Shown here piece by piece: positions 7,401 to 15,999 of a stretch of 41,198 bases of DNA (its first letter is position 1; each line of letters starts with the position of its first letter). The notes under the pieces were generated by a model. It ran no database searches. It was not told the DNA's origin and saw only the letters and a program-made list of their open reading frames with translations. The position numbers and the translations under genes are program-made. The stretch comes from an uncultured Finegoldia sp. GTDB lineage: Bacteria; Bacillota; Clostridia; Tissierellales; Peptoniphilaceae. Where the stretch lies: the NCBI RefSeq assembly GCF_947252345.1, contig NZ_CAMXVC010000016.1, forward strand, positions 1 through 41,198, written 5' to 3'.

Positions 7401-8316
7401 TTTTGAACCTACTTACTATGCTAATCCATTCGCCCTTCTCATCAAATTTTTCTACAGTAAAATTACAAGCAGACAAAACTTTTTCTATTTCATTTTGTTG
7501 TGATTTTAATAATCCAGAGCATATGAAAACTCCATTATTATTAAGCGCTTTTTTTAAATCGGGAATCAAATCGTGTAGAACATTTAATAAAATATTTGCA
7601 ATAATTACGTCATATTTTTTGGTCACTTTATCCAATAATGAACCTTCAACAGCATCTATATTTTTAATGTTATTTAATTTTGAATTTTCAATGGTAGCTT
7701 CTATTGCTAACGGGTCAATATCAGTTGCAAAGACCTCTTCTGCATTAAGTTTTGCTGCAACCACTGATAAGATTCCAGAGCCGCATCCAATATCTAAGAC
7801 TTTTTTATTTTTCAAATCAATTTCTTCTAATTGTTTTATACACAGGCTAGTAGTTTCATGAAGTCCAGTTCCGAAAGCCATTCCAGGGTTTATCTCTACT
7901 ACAATATTTCCTGTATTTTCTACTTCTATCCAACTTGGTTTTATTAATATATTCCCAATATAAAATGGTTCATAATATTTTTTCCATTCATTCGCCCAAT
8001 CAACATTGTCGATTTCATCGTTTTTGCTTATTTTTATTATTATATTATTATTTTTAGCAAAATCGGCTAAATTTTCAGATAATTTATTATAATTTAAAAT
8101 ATTTTCTTCATAAAAACCTTTAATTATTACATTATCATGAAATGTGAACTCATCTTCATCTAAAACTACCCAATAAGGTTGATTTTTTTTGAAGTCTAAA
8201 ACATCTTGATAATCATCTATCTGAAGATTTTCTATTCCAAAATCATATAAAATTGAACAAATTAATTCATCATATCCTTTTGGACAAACAATATCAAAGC
8301 TAAACCATTTTTTCAT
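7393..8316 (-). CDS. prmA: Ribosomal protein L11 methyltransferase PrmA
   Basis: 307 residues. The N-terminal region is the L11-binding domain; the class I SAM fold shows GMAFGTGLHETT (145-156), the SAM-binding DIGCGSGILSV (175-185), the acidic ATDIDPLA and the ANILLNVL motif typical of PrmA. It trimethylates L11 in other bacteria. The ATG shares its A with the dnaJ stop (TAATG), and the dnaJ-prmA-rsmE order is common in Firmicutes. Confidence 0.95.
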   Translation of the reverse strand: MKKWFSFDIVCPKGYDELICSILYDFGIENLQIDDYQDVLDFKKNQPYWVVLDEDEFTFHDNVIIKGFYEENILNYNKLSENLADFAKNNNIIIKISKNDEIDNVDWANEWKKYYEPFYIGNILIKPSWIEVENTGNIVVEINPGMAFGTGLHETTSLCIKQLEEIDLKNKKVLDIGCGSGILSVVAAKLNAEEVFATDIDPLAIEATIENSKLNNIKNIDAVEGSLLDKVTKKYDVIIANILLNVLHDLIPDLKKALNNNGVFICSGLLKSQQNEIEKVLSACNFTVEKFDEKGEWISIVSRFKNV

Positions 8317-9437
8317 TATTCAAACATATCCTTTATTTTATCAAAAATTGATTTTTTTTCGTTAACTTTTATTTCTTGATTCATACATTCTGAAAAACTT
8401 ATCAATTTTTCTTTTTGTTCTTTGTTTAATTTTTTTGGAACTATGATTTTGACGGTAAATAATATATCACCTCTGGAACTTGAATTTAGATAAGGAACAC
8501 CTTTTGACTTCAATCTAAATGTAGTATTAGGTTGTGTTCCTTCAGGTAATTGAAAATCTTCAATACCATCAAGCGTAGGAACCTCAATATTTGAACCTAA
8601 TACAGCTTGTGCATAAGTTATGGGCATATCAAATACTATATCATTATTTACTCGTCTAAAAAATTCATGCTCTCTTATCTTAATAATAACATATAAATCA
8701 CCTGGCGAACCATTATTTTCTCCGCAATTTCCTTCGCCTTTGACGCTCATCACGGCTCCGTTATTGATACCTTTTGGAATGGTTATGCTAATTGTTTTAT
8801 TTTTTAATTCGTATCCCTTTCCGTGACAGTGCTCACATTTTTCATCAATTATAAATCCATCACCTTTACATTTATCGCATTCAGATTGTTGAGTGAATAT
8901 TCCAAAAGGAGTTCTGCTAGTTTCGTTAATGACTCCTGTTCCATTACATTTATCACATTTCCTTTTTTTGCTACCAGCTTTAGCACCGCTTCCTTCGCAC
9001 ACGTGACATTTTACTTTTTTTCTGAAATTTACCTCTTTTTTAGTTCCGTTTATTGAATCCTCAAAATCAATCTCTAATTCAACTTGAATGCTTGAACCTT
9101 TTTTGGGGGAATTTGGATTTCTTGAGTATCTGTTCGAGCTAAATCCTCCAAATATATCTCCAAAGAAATCTCCGAATATATCACCCATATCCGAAAATCC
9201 TCCTCCGGAATTTTGCTCAAAAATCCTATCGCCATACATATCATATTTTTTTCTTTTATCTACATCGCCAAGAACTTCATAAGCTGCATTTATATCTTTG
9301 AATTTGTTCTCTGCTTCAGGGTCATCGCTATTAATATCTGGATGATATTTTTTAGCGAGTTTTCTGTAAGATTTTTTTATTTCGTCTTGAGTAGCATTCT
9401 CTGATATCTCAAGTATTTCATATAAATTTCTCATCAT
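8316..9437 (-). CDS. dnaJ: Chaperone co-factor DnaJ (Hsp40)
   Basis: A full-length class I DnaJ. It has a J domain with HPD at 32-34, a short Gly/Phe region (SGGGFSDMGDIFGDFFGDIF), four CxxCxGxG zinc repeats (CHVCEGSG, CDKCNGTG, CDKCKGDG, CEHCHGKG) and the C-terminal substrate-binding domain. It stimulates the DnaK ATPase and delivers substrates. Two consecutive ATG codons occur; the second (9434) stands at better spacing from the AGGTGG site, so the true protein may be one residue shorter. A terminator-like hairpin separates it from dnaK, which probably lowers its expression relative to dnaK. Confidence 0.97.
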   Translation of the reverse strand: MMRNLYEILEISENATQDEIKKSYRKLAKKYHPDINSDDPEAENKFKDINAAYEVLGDVDKRKKYDMYGDRIFEQNSGGGFSDMGDIFGDFFGDIFGGFSSNRYSRNPNSPKKGSSIQVELEIDFEDSINGTKKEVNFRKKVKCHVCEGSGAKAGSKKRKCDKCNGTGVINETSRTPFGIFTQQSECDKCKGDGFIIDEKCEHCHGKGYELKNKTISITIPKGINNGAVMSVKGEGNCGENNGSPGDLYVIIKIREHEFFRRVNNDIVFDMPITYAQAVLGSNIEVPTLDGIEDFQLPEGTQPNTTFRLKSKGVPYLNSSSRGDILFTVKIIVPKKLNKEQKEKLISFSECMNQEIKVNEKKSIFDKIKDMFE

Positions 9438-9480
9438 TCACCACCTAATTTACTGACTTATCTATTTTACTAAAAGATAC

Positions 9481-9513
9481 AAAAAAATCAAGGGGCAATA
9501 AAAATTACCCCTT
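9481..9513 (-). terminator. Terminator-like hairpin between dnaK and dnaJ
   Basis: A 9-bp stem (AAGGGGTAA / TTGCCCCTT, one G-T pair, 6-base loop) is followed on the minus strand by GA and seven T. It lies 17 bases after the dnaK stop. There is no clear promoter before dnaJ, so dnaJ-prmA-rsmE-mtaB likely depend on partial readthrough. Confidence 0.75.
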
Positions 9514-9530
9514 AATAAAAATGTTAATGA

Positions 9531-11357
9531 TTATTTATTTTCATCGTCATCCACAACTTCGTAATCGGCATCAACTACATCGTCGTCTTTTTTGGATTCT
9601 TGTTGAGGACCTTGTTGACTAGACGCATTTTCATATAATTTAGAGCTTAATTTGTACATTTCTTGAGTCAATTCATCTGTTTTTGCTTTGATATCAGCGT
9701 TGTTTCCGGAGTCAATTATAGATTTTAATGATTCTATTTTACTGTTAATATCAGTTTTTTCGGATTCAGAAATTTTATCACCTAAGTCTTTAATAGTTTT
9801 TTCTACTTGATAAATTACAGATTCTGCGTTGTTTTTTGTTTCAATTGTTTCTTTTTTGTTTTTATCTTCTTCTGCGTATTTGCTAGCTTCATCTACTTTT
9901 CTTTTTATTTCGTCATCGCTCATCTTAGTTGATGAAGTAATTGTCATTGCTTGTTGTTTTCCAGAGCCTAAGTCTTTTGCGCTAACATTTACAATTCCGT
10001 TCGCATCTATGTCAAAAGTAACTTCAATTTGAGGAACTCCTCTTGGAGCTGCAGGAATTTCTGTTAGGTTAAATTGACCCAACAATGTGTTATCTTGTGC
10101 CATTTCTCTTTCACCTTGAAGAACTTTTATTTCTACAGATGTTTGACCGTCAGCAGCGGTTGTGAATACTTGAGATTTTTTAGTTGGAATAGTTGTATTT
10201 CTTTCTATCAATTTTGTGCAAACGCCACCTAAAGTTTCAATTCCCAATGACAATGGTGTTACATCAAGTAATAACAAATCTTTTACTTCTCCTGTTAATA
10301 CACCGCCTTGTAATGCAGCTCCCAAAGCCACACATTCATCAGGGTTTATATCTTTTTGTGGGTTTTTACCAATTAGTTTTCTAACTGCTTCTTGAACAGC
10401 AGGGATTCTTGTTGAACCACCAACTAATAATACTTTTTCTATATCATTTTGACTTAAATCAGCGTCTTCTAATGCTTGTCTTACTGGTTTTAATGTTTCT
10501 TCTACCAAATCAGATGTCAACTCGTCAAATTTAGATCTTGTTATATCCATATTCAAGTGTACAGGAGTACCATTTACAGCTGAAATAAATGGTAAGTTAA
10601 CATTAGTAGAAACTCTTGTTGATAATTCTTTTTTAGCGTTTTCAGCAGCATCTTTTAATCTTTGCTTTGATGTTGGATCTTTTCTTAAGTCTACACCATT
10701 TTGCTTCAAAAATTCTTCTGCCAAATAATTTAAGATTTTTTCATCAAAATCATCTCCGCCTAATCTGTTATTACCTCTTGTAGCAAGTACCTCAAATACT
10801 CCATCTCCAACTTCAAGAATTGAAACATCGAATGTTCCTCCACCTAAGTCATATACCATAACTTTGTGTTGGTCTGTTTCTTTGTCTACACCGTAAGCTA
10901 ATGCAGCTGCTGTAGGTTCGTTTATTATTCTTTTTACATTTAAACCGGCAATTTTACCAGCATTTTTAGTAGCTTGTCTTTGTGAATCCGTGAAATATGC
11001 AGGAACTGTAATTACAGCTTCTGTTACTTCTTCTCCAAGATAACTTTCAGTATCTGTTTTTAATTTTTGCAAAATCATTGCGGATATTTCTTCTGGACTA
11101 TAATCTTTTCCATCAATATTTACTTTGTATTCTGTTCCCATTTCTCTTTTGATAGAAGTAATTGTTCTATCTGGGTTTGTTATTGCTTGTCTTTTTGCAG
11201 TTTCGCCTACTAATCTTTCTCCATCTTTAGTAAATGCAACGATTGATGGTGTTGTTCTATTTCCTTCTGAGTTAGGAACTATTACTGCTTCTCCACCTTC
11301 CATTACTGCAACTGCTGAATTTGTTGTACCTAAATCAATACCTATTACTTTACTCAT
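9531..11357 (-). CDS. dnaK: Chaperone DnaK (Hsp70)
   Basis: A 608-residue ATP-dependent chaperone. Nucleotide-binding motifs are visible: GIDLGTTNSAVAV at the start, IINEPTAAALAYG and DLGGGTFDVSILEVGDG. A linker DLLLLDVTPLSLGIETLGG leads to the beta-sandwich substrate domain and helical lid, and the protein ends in an acidic tail (VVDADYEVVDDDENK). Length is normal for Gram-positive DnaK. SD AGGGGGAT precedes the ATG. It is in the HrcA-controlled operon 35 bases after grpE. Confidence 0.99.
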   Translation of the reverse strand: MSKVIGIDLGTTNSAVAVMEGGEAVIVPNSEGNRTTPSIVAFTKDGERLVGETAKRQAITNPDRTITSIKREMGTEYKVNIDGKDYSPEEISAMILQKLKTDTESYLGEEVTEAVITVPAYFTDSQRQATKNAGKIAGLNVKRIINEPTAAALAYGVDKETDQHKVMVYDLGGGTFDVSILEVGDGVFEVLATRGNNRLGGDDFDEKILNYLAEEFLKQNGVDLRKDPTSKQRLKDAAENAKKELSTRVSTNVNLPFISAVNGTPVHLNMDITRSKFDELTSDLVEETLKPVRQALEDADLSQNDIEKVLLVGGSTRIPAVQEAVRKLIGKNPQKDINPDECVALGAALQGGVLTGEVKDLLLLDVTPLSLGIETLGGVCTKLIERNTTIPTKKSQVFTTAADGQTSVEIKVLQGEREMAQDNTLLGQFNLTEIPAAPRGVPQIEVTFDIDANGIVNVSAKDLGSGKQQAMTITSSTKMSDDEIKRKVDEASKYAEEDKNKKETIETKNNAESVIYQVEKTIKDLGDKISESEKTDINSKIESLKSIIDSGNNADIKAKTDELTQEMYKLSSKLYENASSQQGPQQESKKDDDVVDADYEVVDDDENK

Positions 11358-11392
11358 TATAAAATCCCCCTTTGATTTTTATATATAATTTC

Positions 11393-11911
11393 TTATTTAC
11401 TAACTTTAACCATCGCTGGTCTAATACATTTATTATTTAAAATATAACCTTTTTGGAAAACTTCTAGTATTTTATTTGAATCCCCATCGCTATCTTCAGT
11501 AATTACCGCATGATGAAAATTAGGGTCAAATTTGTCTGAGCAATCAACTTCATCAAGGCCAAATTCCTTTAACGTCGACATTAAATTATCTCTTATTAAA
11601 ATAATTCCGTTAGAAAACTCGTCTTTTTCGTTTTTGCTGTCAATAGCTCTATTTAAATCATCAATTACTGGCAGTATTTTAAGAATCAACGATTCGTTTG
11701 CTAATTCTATAGATTGTTGTCTTTCCCTATTGGTTCTATTTTTATAATTTATGAAGTCTGCTTGTAACCTCTTTAAAGAATCTTTTAAGTCCTCTATTTC
11801 AGAATTAACAGTTTCTTCATTTTCAATTTGCTGTTCATCTAAATTATCCTCGGTTTCTGTAGTGCCGTCAGAAATGTTATTTTTCTTAATATTTTCATCC
11901 TTATCATTCAT
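11393..11911 (-). CDS. grpE: Nucleotide exchange factor GrpE
   Basis: GrpE releases ADP from DnaK. It has an acidic, disordered N-terminus (about 1-45), a long helical dimerisation region (SEIEDLKDSLKRLQADFINY), and the C-terminal beta domain ending in the family signature GYILNNKCIRPAMVKVSK. I chose ATG 11911 (172 residues), which has an AGAGGTGAT site just upstream. An in-frame GTG at 11920 would overlap that site. The first bases overlap the hrcA end by 8 bases. Confidence 0.96.
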   Translation of the reverse strand: MNDKDENIKKNNISDGTTETEDNLDEQQIENEETVNSEIEDLKDSLKRLQADFINYKNRTNRERQQSIELANESLILKILPVIDDLNRAIDSKNEKDEFSNGIILIRDNLMSTLKEFGLDEVDCSDKFDPNFHHAVITEDSDGDSNKILEVFQKGYILNNKCIRPAMVKVSK

Positions 11912-12947
11912 AATAATCACCTCTAATAATTAAATTTTTAATTCTTCTAGATAATTTAAACATTGACTCTATTGATAGTTCGTAATTCATACGCATTGGT
12001 GCAACAATTGCTATAACTCCTATATTGTTTTTATTGAAAAAATAGGAACTTTTAATTACTGTATTTTCAATAAGAGACTCTTCTTGATTTTCATCACCAA
12101 CTTTTATATCTAAGAAATTATTACTTGAATTTAAAATATTCAAAATTTTTTCTTTGTTTTCAAGATATTCAATAATTTCTTTTACCTTATTTAAATCGCT
12201 GTATTCACTATACTTAAAAATATTTGACAAACCATCAACAGAAACATACATAGAGGATAGTTTGTGTTTTTCATTTTGAATTATTTCTGTAATTGCACCT
12301 TTAAAAAGATTGTTGTATTCATATTTAGAAGAAAATTCATCTAAGTTTTCATAAACTTCAATTAAATTCTTATTTAAAAAAAGCTTTTTAAGAAGAAAAT
12401 TAATTTTTATCAATTCATTAGCCTTAATCTCTCTATCCGAACGAATGACCGTATGATTTAAATCTCCTAAATCATATAATGTCAATAACACATAATTATA
12501 CTTGCTTATTTGCAATAATTCTATATGAGATAATCTCATTTTGTTAGATTTTTTTAGCATCGATATTACAGGGTATTGAGTAACCTCGGATATAAATTGT
12601 GAAGATGATTTTATAATCTTTTCTGGTTCTACAATTGTCTCATAAGATTTTCGAGCTGAAATTATAGAAGAACTTGTTTTATCGACTTCATATAACTTAT
12701 CCAAGATGTAATCAACATATAATCTAAAAGCTTTTTGTGATGGAATACGTCCGGATGATATATGCGATTGAATTAAATATCCAAGTTCGTCCAAATCACT
12801 CATTTCGTTTCGTATAGTAGCCGGACTAAAACCGATGTTATAATTTTTAGATAAGACCCTCGACCCTATTGGCTGGGCTGTTTTAATATAATTATCGATT
12901 GTTGCAAGCAAAATATTTAATTTTCTTTGCGTTAAATTCTCATTCAA
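11904..12947 (-). CDS. hrcA: Heat-inducible transcription repressor HrcA
   Basis: A 347-residue protein with the N-terminal winged-helix of HrcA (RKLNILLATIDNYIKTAQPI, then SKNYNIGFSPATIRNEMSDL) and the C-terminal region ending near VIAIVAPMRMNYELSIESMF. HrcA represses the class I heat-shock genes through CIRCE; GroESL helps it fold. It is the first gene of its own operon, so it is autoregulated, and a CIRCE-like site is directly upstream. SD GAGGTGAT precedes the ATG. Confidence 0.97.
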   Translation of the reverse strand: MNENLTQRKLNILLATIDNYIKTAQPIGSRVLSKNYNIGFSPATIRNEMSDLDELGYLIQSHISSGRIPSQKAFRLYVDYILDKLYEVDKTSSSIISARKSYETIVEPEKIIKSSSQFISEVTQYPVISMLKKSNKMRLSHIELLQISKYNYVLLTLYDLGDLNHTVIRSDREIKANELIKINFLLKKLFLNKNLIEVYENLDEFSSKYEYNNLFKGAITEIIQNEKHKLSSMYVSVDGLSNIFKYSEYSDLNKVKEIIEYLENKEKILNILNSSNNFLDIKVGDENQEESLIENTVIKSSYFFNKNNIGVIAIVAPMRMNYELSIESMFKLSRRIKNLIIRGDYYE

Positions 12948-12963
12948 GATATCACCTCTTTTG

Positions 12964-12990
12964 TTAGCAACACATCTCCTTGAGTGATAA
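12964..12990 (-). promoter_or_regulatory. Degenerate CIRCE operator for HrcA
   Basis: Compared with the CIRCE consensus TTAGCACTC-N9-GAGTGCTAA, the plus strand reads TTAGCAACA (three mismatches), nine bases, then GAGTGATAA (one mismatch). It lies just after the -10 box, across the expected transcription start of the hrcA operon, which is the usual place for this operator. Confidence 0.8.
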
Positions 12991-12994
12991 TAAA

Positions 12995-13023
12995 ATTATA
13001 CAATACGTTTGTTGCCTTGTCAA
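12995..13023 (-). promoter_or_regulatory. Consensus sigma-A promoter of the hrcA operon
   Basis: Exact consensus boxes on the minus strand: TTGACA (13018-13023) and TATAAT (12995-13000), 17 bases apart. The -35 begins 3 bases after the hemW stop codon. Such a strong promoter fits an operon held down by HrcA. Confidence 0.9.
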
Positions 13024-13026
13024 GTA

Positions 13027-14130
13027 CTAATAGCAAATATCGACAAAAAATTTGTTTGAAATAAAAAAACCAGAATCCGTGAATGAAATAGAGTTATTTT
13101 TAAATATTATTTTATCGCCATTTACCCATTCTTCGATTAGTTTTTTATTTTTTTCCAGTAAATTAACACCGAATATTTCTTCGAATTTTGTAACATTCAA
13201 TCCTTCTTTTAATCTAAGATTTGTAATTATATATTCAAATTTATTTTTAGATTCATCAATTTCTTCTATAAAATTAATTGGCTTTTCTTTTTTTAATATT
13301 TTGTTTTTGTATTTCGGATAAAAATATTCATTTGTATATCTTTCATTTCCTAGGTATCCTGATGAAGACATTCCAAATCCATAATAATGCTCATCTTTCC
13401 AGTAAATTTTGTTATGTAAAGATTCTTTACCATTTTTTGCAAAGTTCGATATCTCATAATGTTTATAATTATTGAGTCCTTCGCAAATTTTCATATACAT
13501 TTCATATTCTTTTTCATCGTTTCTGTCCGTTTCACTGAACATTTTGTAAAATTTTGTCCCAGGCTCAAGTATCATATTATACCAAGACACATGTTGAGGC
13601 CTTAGTTTTGATATATAATTTAAATCATTTGATATTGACTGAATAGTTTGATTGGGTATACCAAAAATTAAATCAATAGATATGTTATCGATTTTATTTT
13701 CTAATAGATTAAACGCATTTAATGTATCAGATACTTTATGTCTTCTACCTAAAAATCTATTGATTGTATCGTCAAAAGTTTGTATACCCAATGATACTCT
13801 ATTAATTCCTATACTTTTATACAAATCTACTTTGTTTTTTGTCAAAAATTCAGGATTACATTCTATTGTAAATTCTTTTAAATCTAAGTTAAAAGATTTA
13901 TTTAGTTTTTGAAAGGTTTGTTCAATTTTAATTTCATCGACTAAATTTGGTGTTCCACCACCTATATACAAAGTATCAATTTTTTCAGATTTGGACTCAT
14001 ACATTTCTATTTCTCTGAATAACAAATTGAAGTAGTCATCTATTCTATTATTTTGACTAGTCATAGTTGAAAAATCACAATAGTTGCATTTATAATTGCA
14101 AAAAGGTATGTGTACATATATCCCTTTCAT
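13027..14130 (-). CDS. hemW: Radical SAM heme chaperone HemW
   Basis: This 367-residue protein resembles coproporphyrinogen dehydrogenases but has the HemW signature: IPFCNYKCNYCDF at the N-terminus (Cys11, Cys15, Cys18), the YIGGGTPN motif, and a C-terminal HemW domain (NLRLKEGLNVTKFEEIFG). HemW binds heme and hands it to membrane proteins in studied bacteria. It is often encoded next to lepA and hrcA, as here. SD AGGAGGG lies right after a terminator-like stem that follows lepA. Confidence 0.93.
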   Translation of the reverse strand: MKGIYVHIPFCNYKCNYCDFSTMTSQNNRIDDYFNLLFREIEMYESKSEKIDTLYIGGGTPNLVDEIKIEQTFQKLNKSFNLDLKEFTIECNPEFLTKNKVDLYKSIGINRVSLGIQTFDDTINRFLGRRHKVSDTLNAFNLLENKIDNISIDLIFGIPNQTIQSISNDLNYISKLRPQHVSWYNMILEPGTKFYKMFSETDRNDEKEYEMYMKICEGLNNYKHYEISNFAKNGKESLHNKIYWKDEHYYGFGMSSSGYLGNERYTNEYFYPKYKNKILKKEKPINFIEEIDESKNKFEYIITNLRLKEGLNVTKFEEIFGVNLLEKNKKLIEEWVNGDKIIFKNNSISFTDSGFFISNKFFVDICY

Positions 14131-14140
14131 TTTCCCTCCT

Positions 14141-14173
14141 ACAAAAATAAGCCAAACATTCTGCTTGGCTTAT
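14141..14173 (-). terminator. Terminator-like hairpin between lepA and hemW
   Basis: A 9-bp stem (ATAAGCCAA / TTGGCTTAT, 9-base loop, 14147-14173) is followed on the minus strand by TTTTTG and then directly by the hemW ribosome binding site. No promoter can fit between it and hemW, so hemW needs readthrough from lepA or a promoter within lepA. Confidence 0.75.
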
Positions 14174-14178
14174 AGTTT

Positions 14179-15990
14179 TTATTTTCCCTCATCGTATTTT
14201 AGTACTGACAAGAATGCTTCTTGTGGAACATCAACGCTTCCAACAGATCTCATTCTCTTTTTACCTTCTTTTTGTTTTTCTAATAATTTACGTTTTCTAG
14301 TAATATCGCCACCATAGCATTTAGCTAATACATCTTTTCTGTATGCTTTAATAGTTTCTCTTGCAATAATTTTGCTACCAATAGAAGCTTGTATAGGGAT
14401 TACGAATTGGTGTCTAGGAATTTCATCCTTTAATTTAGTGACTATTTTTCTTGCTCGCTCATAAGCTAAATCCTCGTGCACTATTATAGTTAGAGCATCG
14501 ACTTTTTCGGAATTTATCAATATCTCCAATTTAGTCAATTTGGATTTTTCATATCCTATTAATTCATAATCTAAAGAAGCGTACCCTCTTGTTTTTGATT
14601 TTAAGGCATCGTAGAAATCGTAAATAACCTCATTCAAAGGAAGTTTGTATTTTATTGTAACTCTTTTTTCGTCGAGGTAAGTCATATCTATAAAAGTTCC
14701 TCTTTTACCTTGACAAAGCTCCATTATAACACCAACATAGTCAGTCGGAGTCATTATCTCAGCACGTACAACTGGTTCTTCGACGTAGTCAATTTCTGTT
14801 TCCTTTGGAAAATTTGTTGGGTTCTGAATGTCGATAATAGAGCCGTCTTTTTTATGAACTTTGTATATAACGCTCGGTGCGGTAGCTATAATGTCTAAGT
14901 CAAACTCTCTGTCCAAACGTTCTTGAATTATTTCCATATGAAGAAGGCCTAAAAATCCACATCTTAGTCCAAATCCCAACGCTATTGATGTTTCGTTCTC
15001 AAAAGTTAGCGCAGCATCATTTACTTGTAATTTTTCTAGTGCATCACGAACTGAATTGAAATCTTCTCCTTCAGCGGGATATATTCCACAATAAACCATT
15101 GGAGTAACTTGTTTATACCCTTCCAGTGGTTCTTCTACAGGGTTATTTTTGTCTGTTATCGTATCACCAACACGTGCATCTTTAACATTTTTAATGCTGC
15201 ATACAACGTATCCTACATCACCAGCACTAATCTCATCAGTACTATTCATAATAGAAGATGTGTAACCACATTCTGTAACTTCGAATGATTTGTTTGTTGA
15301 CATCATTAAAATTTCAGAACCTGGTTTAATACAACCATCGAAGACCCTCACATAAACCACGACTCCCTTATAAAAATCATAATAAGAATCGAATATTAAA
15401 GCTCTCAATGGCTTATTTTCATCACCTTCTGGTGCTGGTACGTTATGTACAATATCCTCAAGAACATCTACAATATTTATCCCTTCTTTTGCTGAAACTG
15501 CAGGAACATTTTCAGCATCTAGCCCAATAATATCTTCTATTTCTTTCTTGGCGAAATCAATATCAGCGCTCGGCAAATCTATTTTGTTAATTACGGGTAA
15601 AATTTCCAAATTTTGGTCTAAAGCTAGATAAACATTACCCAGAGTTTGGGCCTCAACCCCCTGAGTTGCATCTACAATAAGAACGGCTCCCTCACAAGCT
15701 TTTAAGGAACGACTAACCTCATAAGTAAAGTCAACGTGACCGGGAGTATCTATAAGGTTTAAATTGTAGATGTTACCATCTTTTGCTTTATAAAAAAGCT
15801 TGATTGCCTTTAATTTTATCGTAATTCCTCTTTCACGTTCTAAATCCATAGAATCTAAGACTTGCTCACTCATTTCTCTGTGTGTTAACATGCCTGTTTC
15901 TTCTATAAGCCTATCCGCTAAAGTGGATTTACCATGGTCTATATGTGCAATTATCGAAAAATTTCTTATGAATCTTTTATCTGTTTTCAT
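14179..15990 (-). CDS. lepA: Elongation factor 4 (LepA) back-translocating GTPase
   Basis: A 603-residue translational GTPase with G1 AHIDHGKST (15-23), G3 DTPGHVDF and G4 NKIDLP, followed by domains II, III and V. Its own C-terminal domain ends GSKIIARETIKAYRKDVLAKCYGGDITRKRKLLEKQKEGKKRM, described here by parts: SKIIARETIKAYRKD, then LAKCYGGDITRKRKLL. Length is standard. The lepB-like gene precedes it by 9 bases, the same gene pairing known from proteobacteria. Confidence 0.98.
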   Translation of the reverse strand: MKTDKRFIRNFSIIAHIDHGKSTLADRLIEETGMLTHREMSEQVLDSMDLERERGITIKLKAIKLFYKAKDGNIYNLNLIDTPGHVDFTYEVSRSLKACEGAVLIVDATQGVEAQTLGNVYLALDQNLEILPVINKIDLPSADIDFAKKEIEDIIGLDAENVPAVSAKEGINIVDVLEDIVHNVPAPEGDENKPLRALIFDSYYDFYKGVVVYVRVFDGCIKPGSEILMMSTNKSFEVTECGYTSSIMNSTDEISAGDVGYVVCSIKNVKDARVGDTITDKNNPVEEPLEGYKQVTPMVYCGIYPAEGEDFNSVRDALEKLQVNDAALTFENETSIALGFGLRCGFLGLLHMEIIQERLDREFDLDIIATAPSVIYKVHKKDGSIIDIQNPTNFPKETEIDYVEEPVVRAEIMTPTDYVGVIMELCQGKRGTFIDMTYLDEKRVTIKYKLPLNEVIYDFYDALKSKTRGYASLDYELIGYEKSKLTKLEILINSEKVDALTIIVHEDLAYERARKIVTKLKDEIPRHQFVIPIQASIGSKIIARETIKAYRKDVLAKCYGGDITRKRKLLEKQKEGKKRMRSVGSVDVPQEAFLSVLKYDEGK

Positions 15991-15999
15991 GTATTTCTC

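Noticed and set aside
7403..7861. Plus-strand open frame of 152 codons opposite prmA
   Set aside because: Shadow of a well-recognised PrmA methyltransferase; no promoter or SD of its own.
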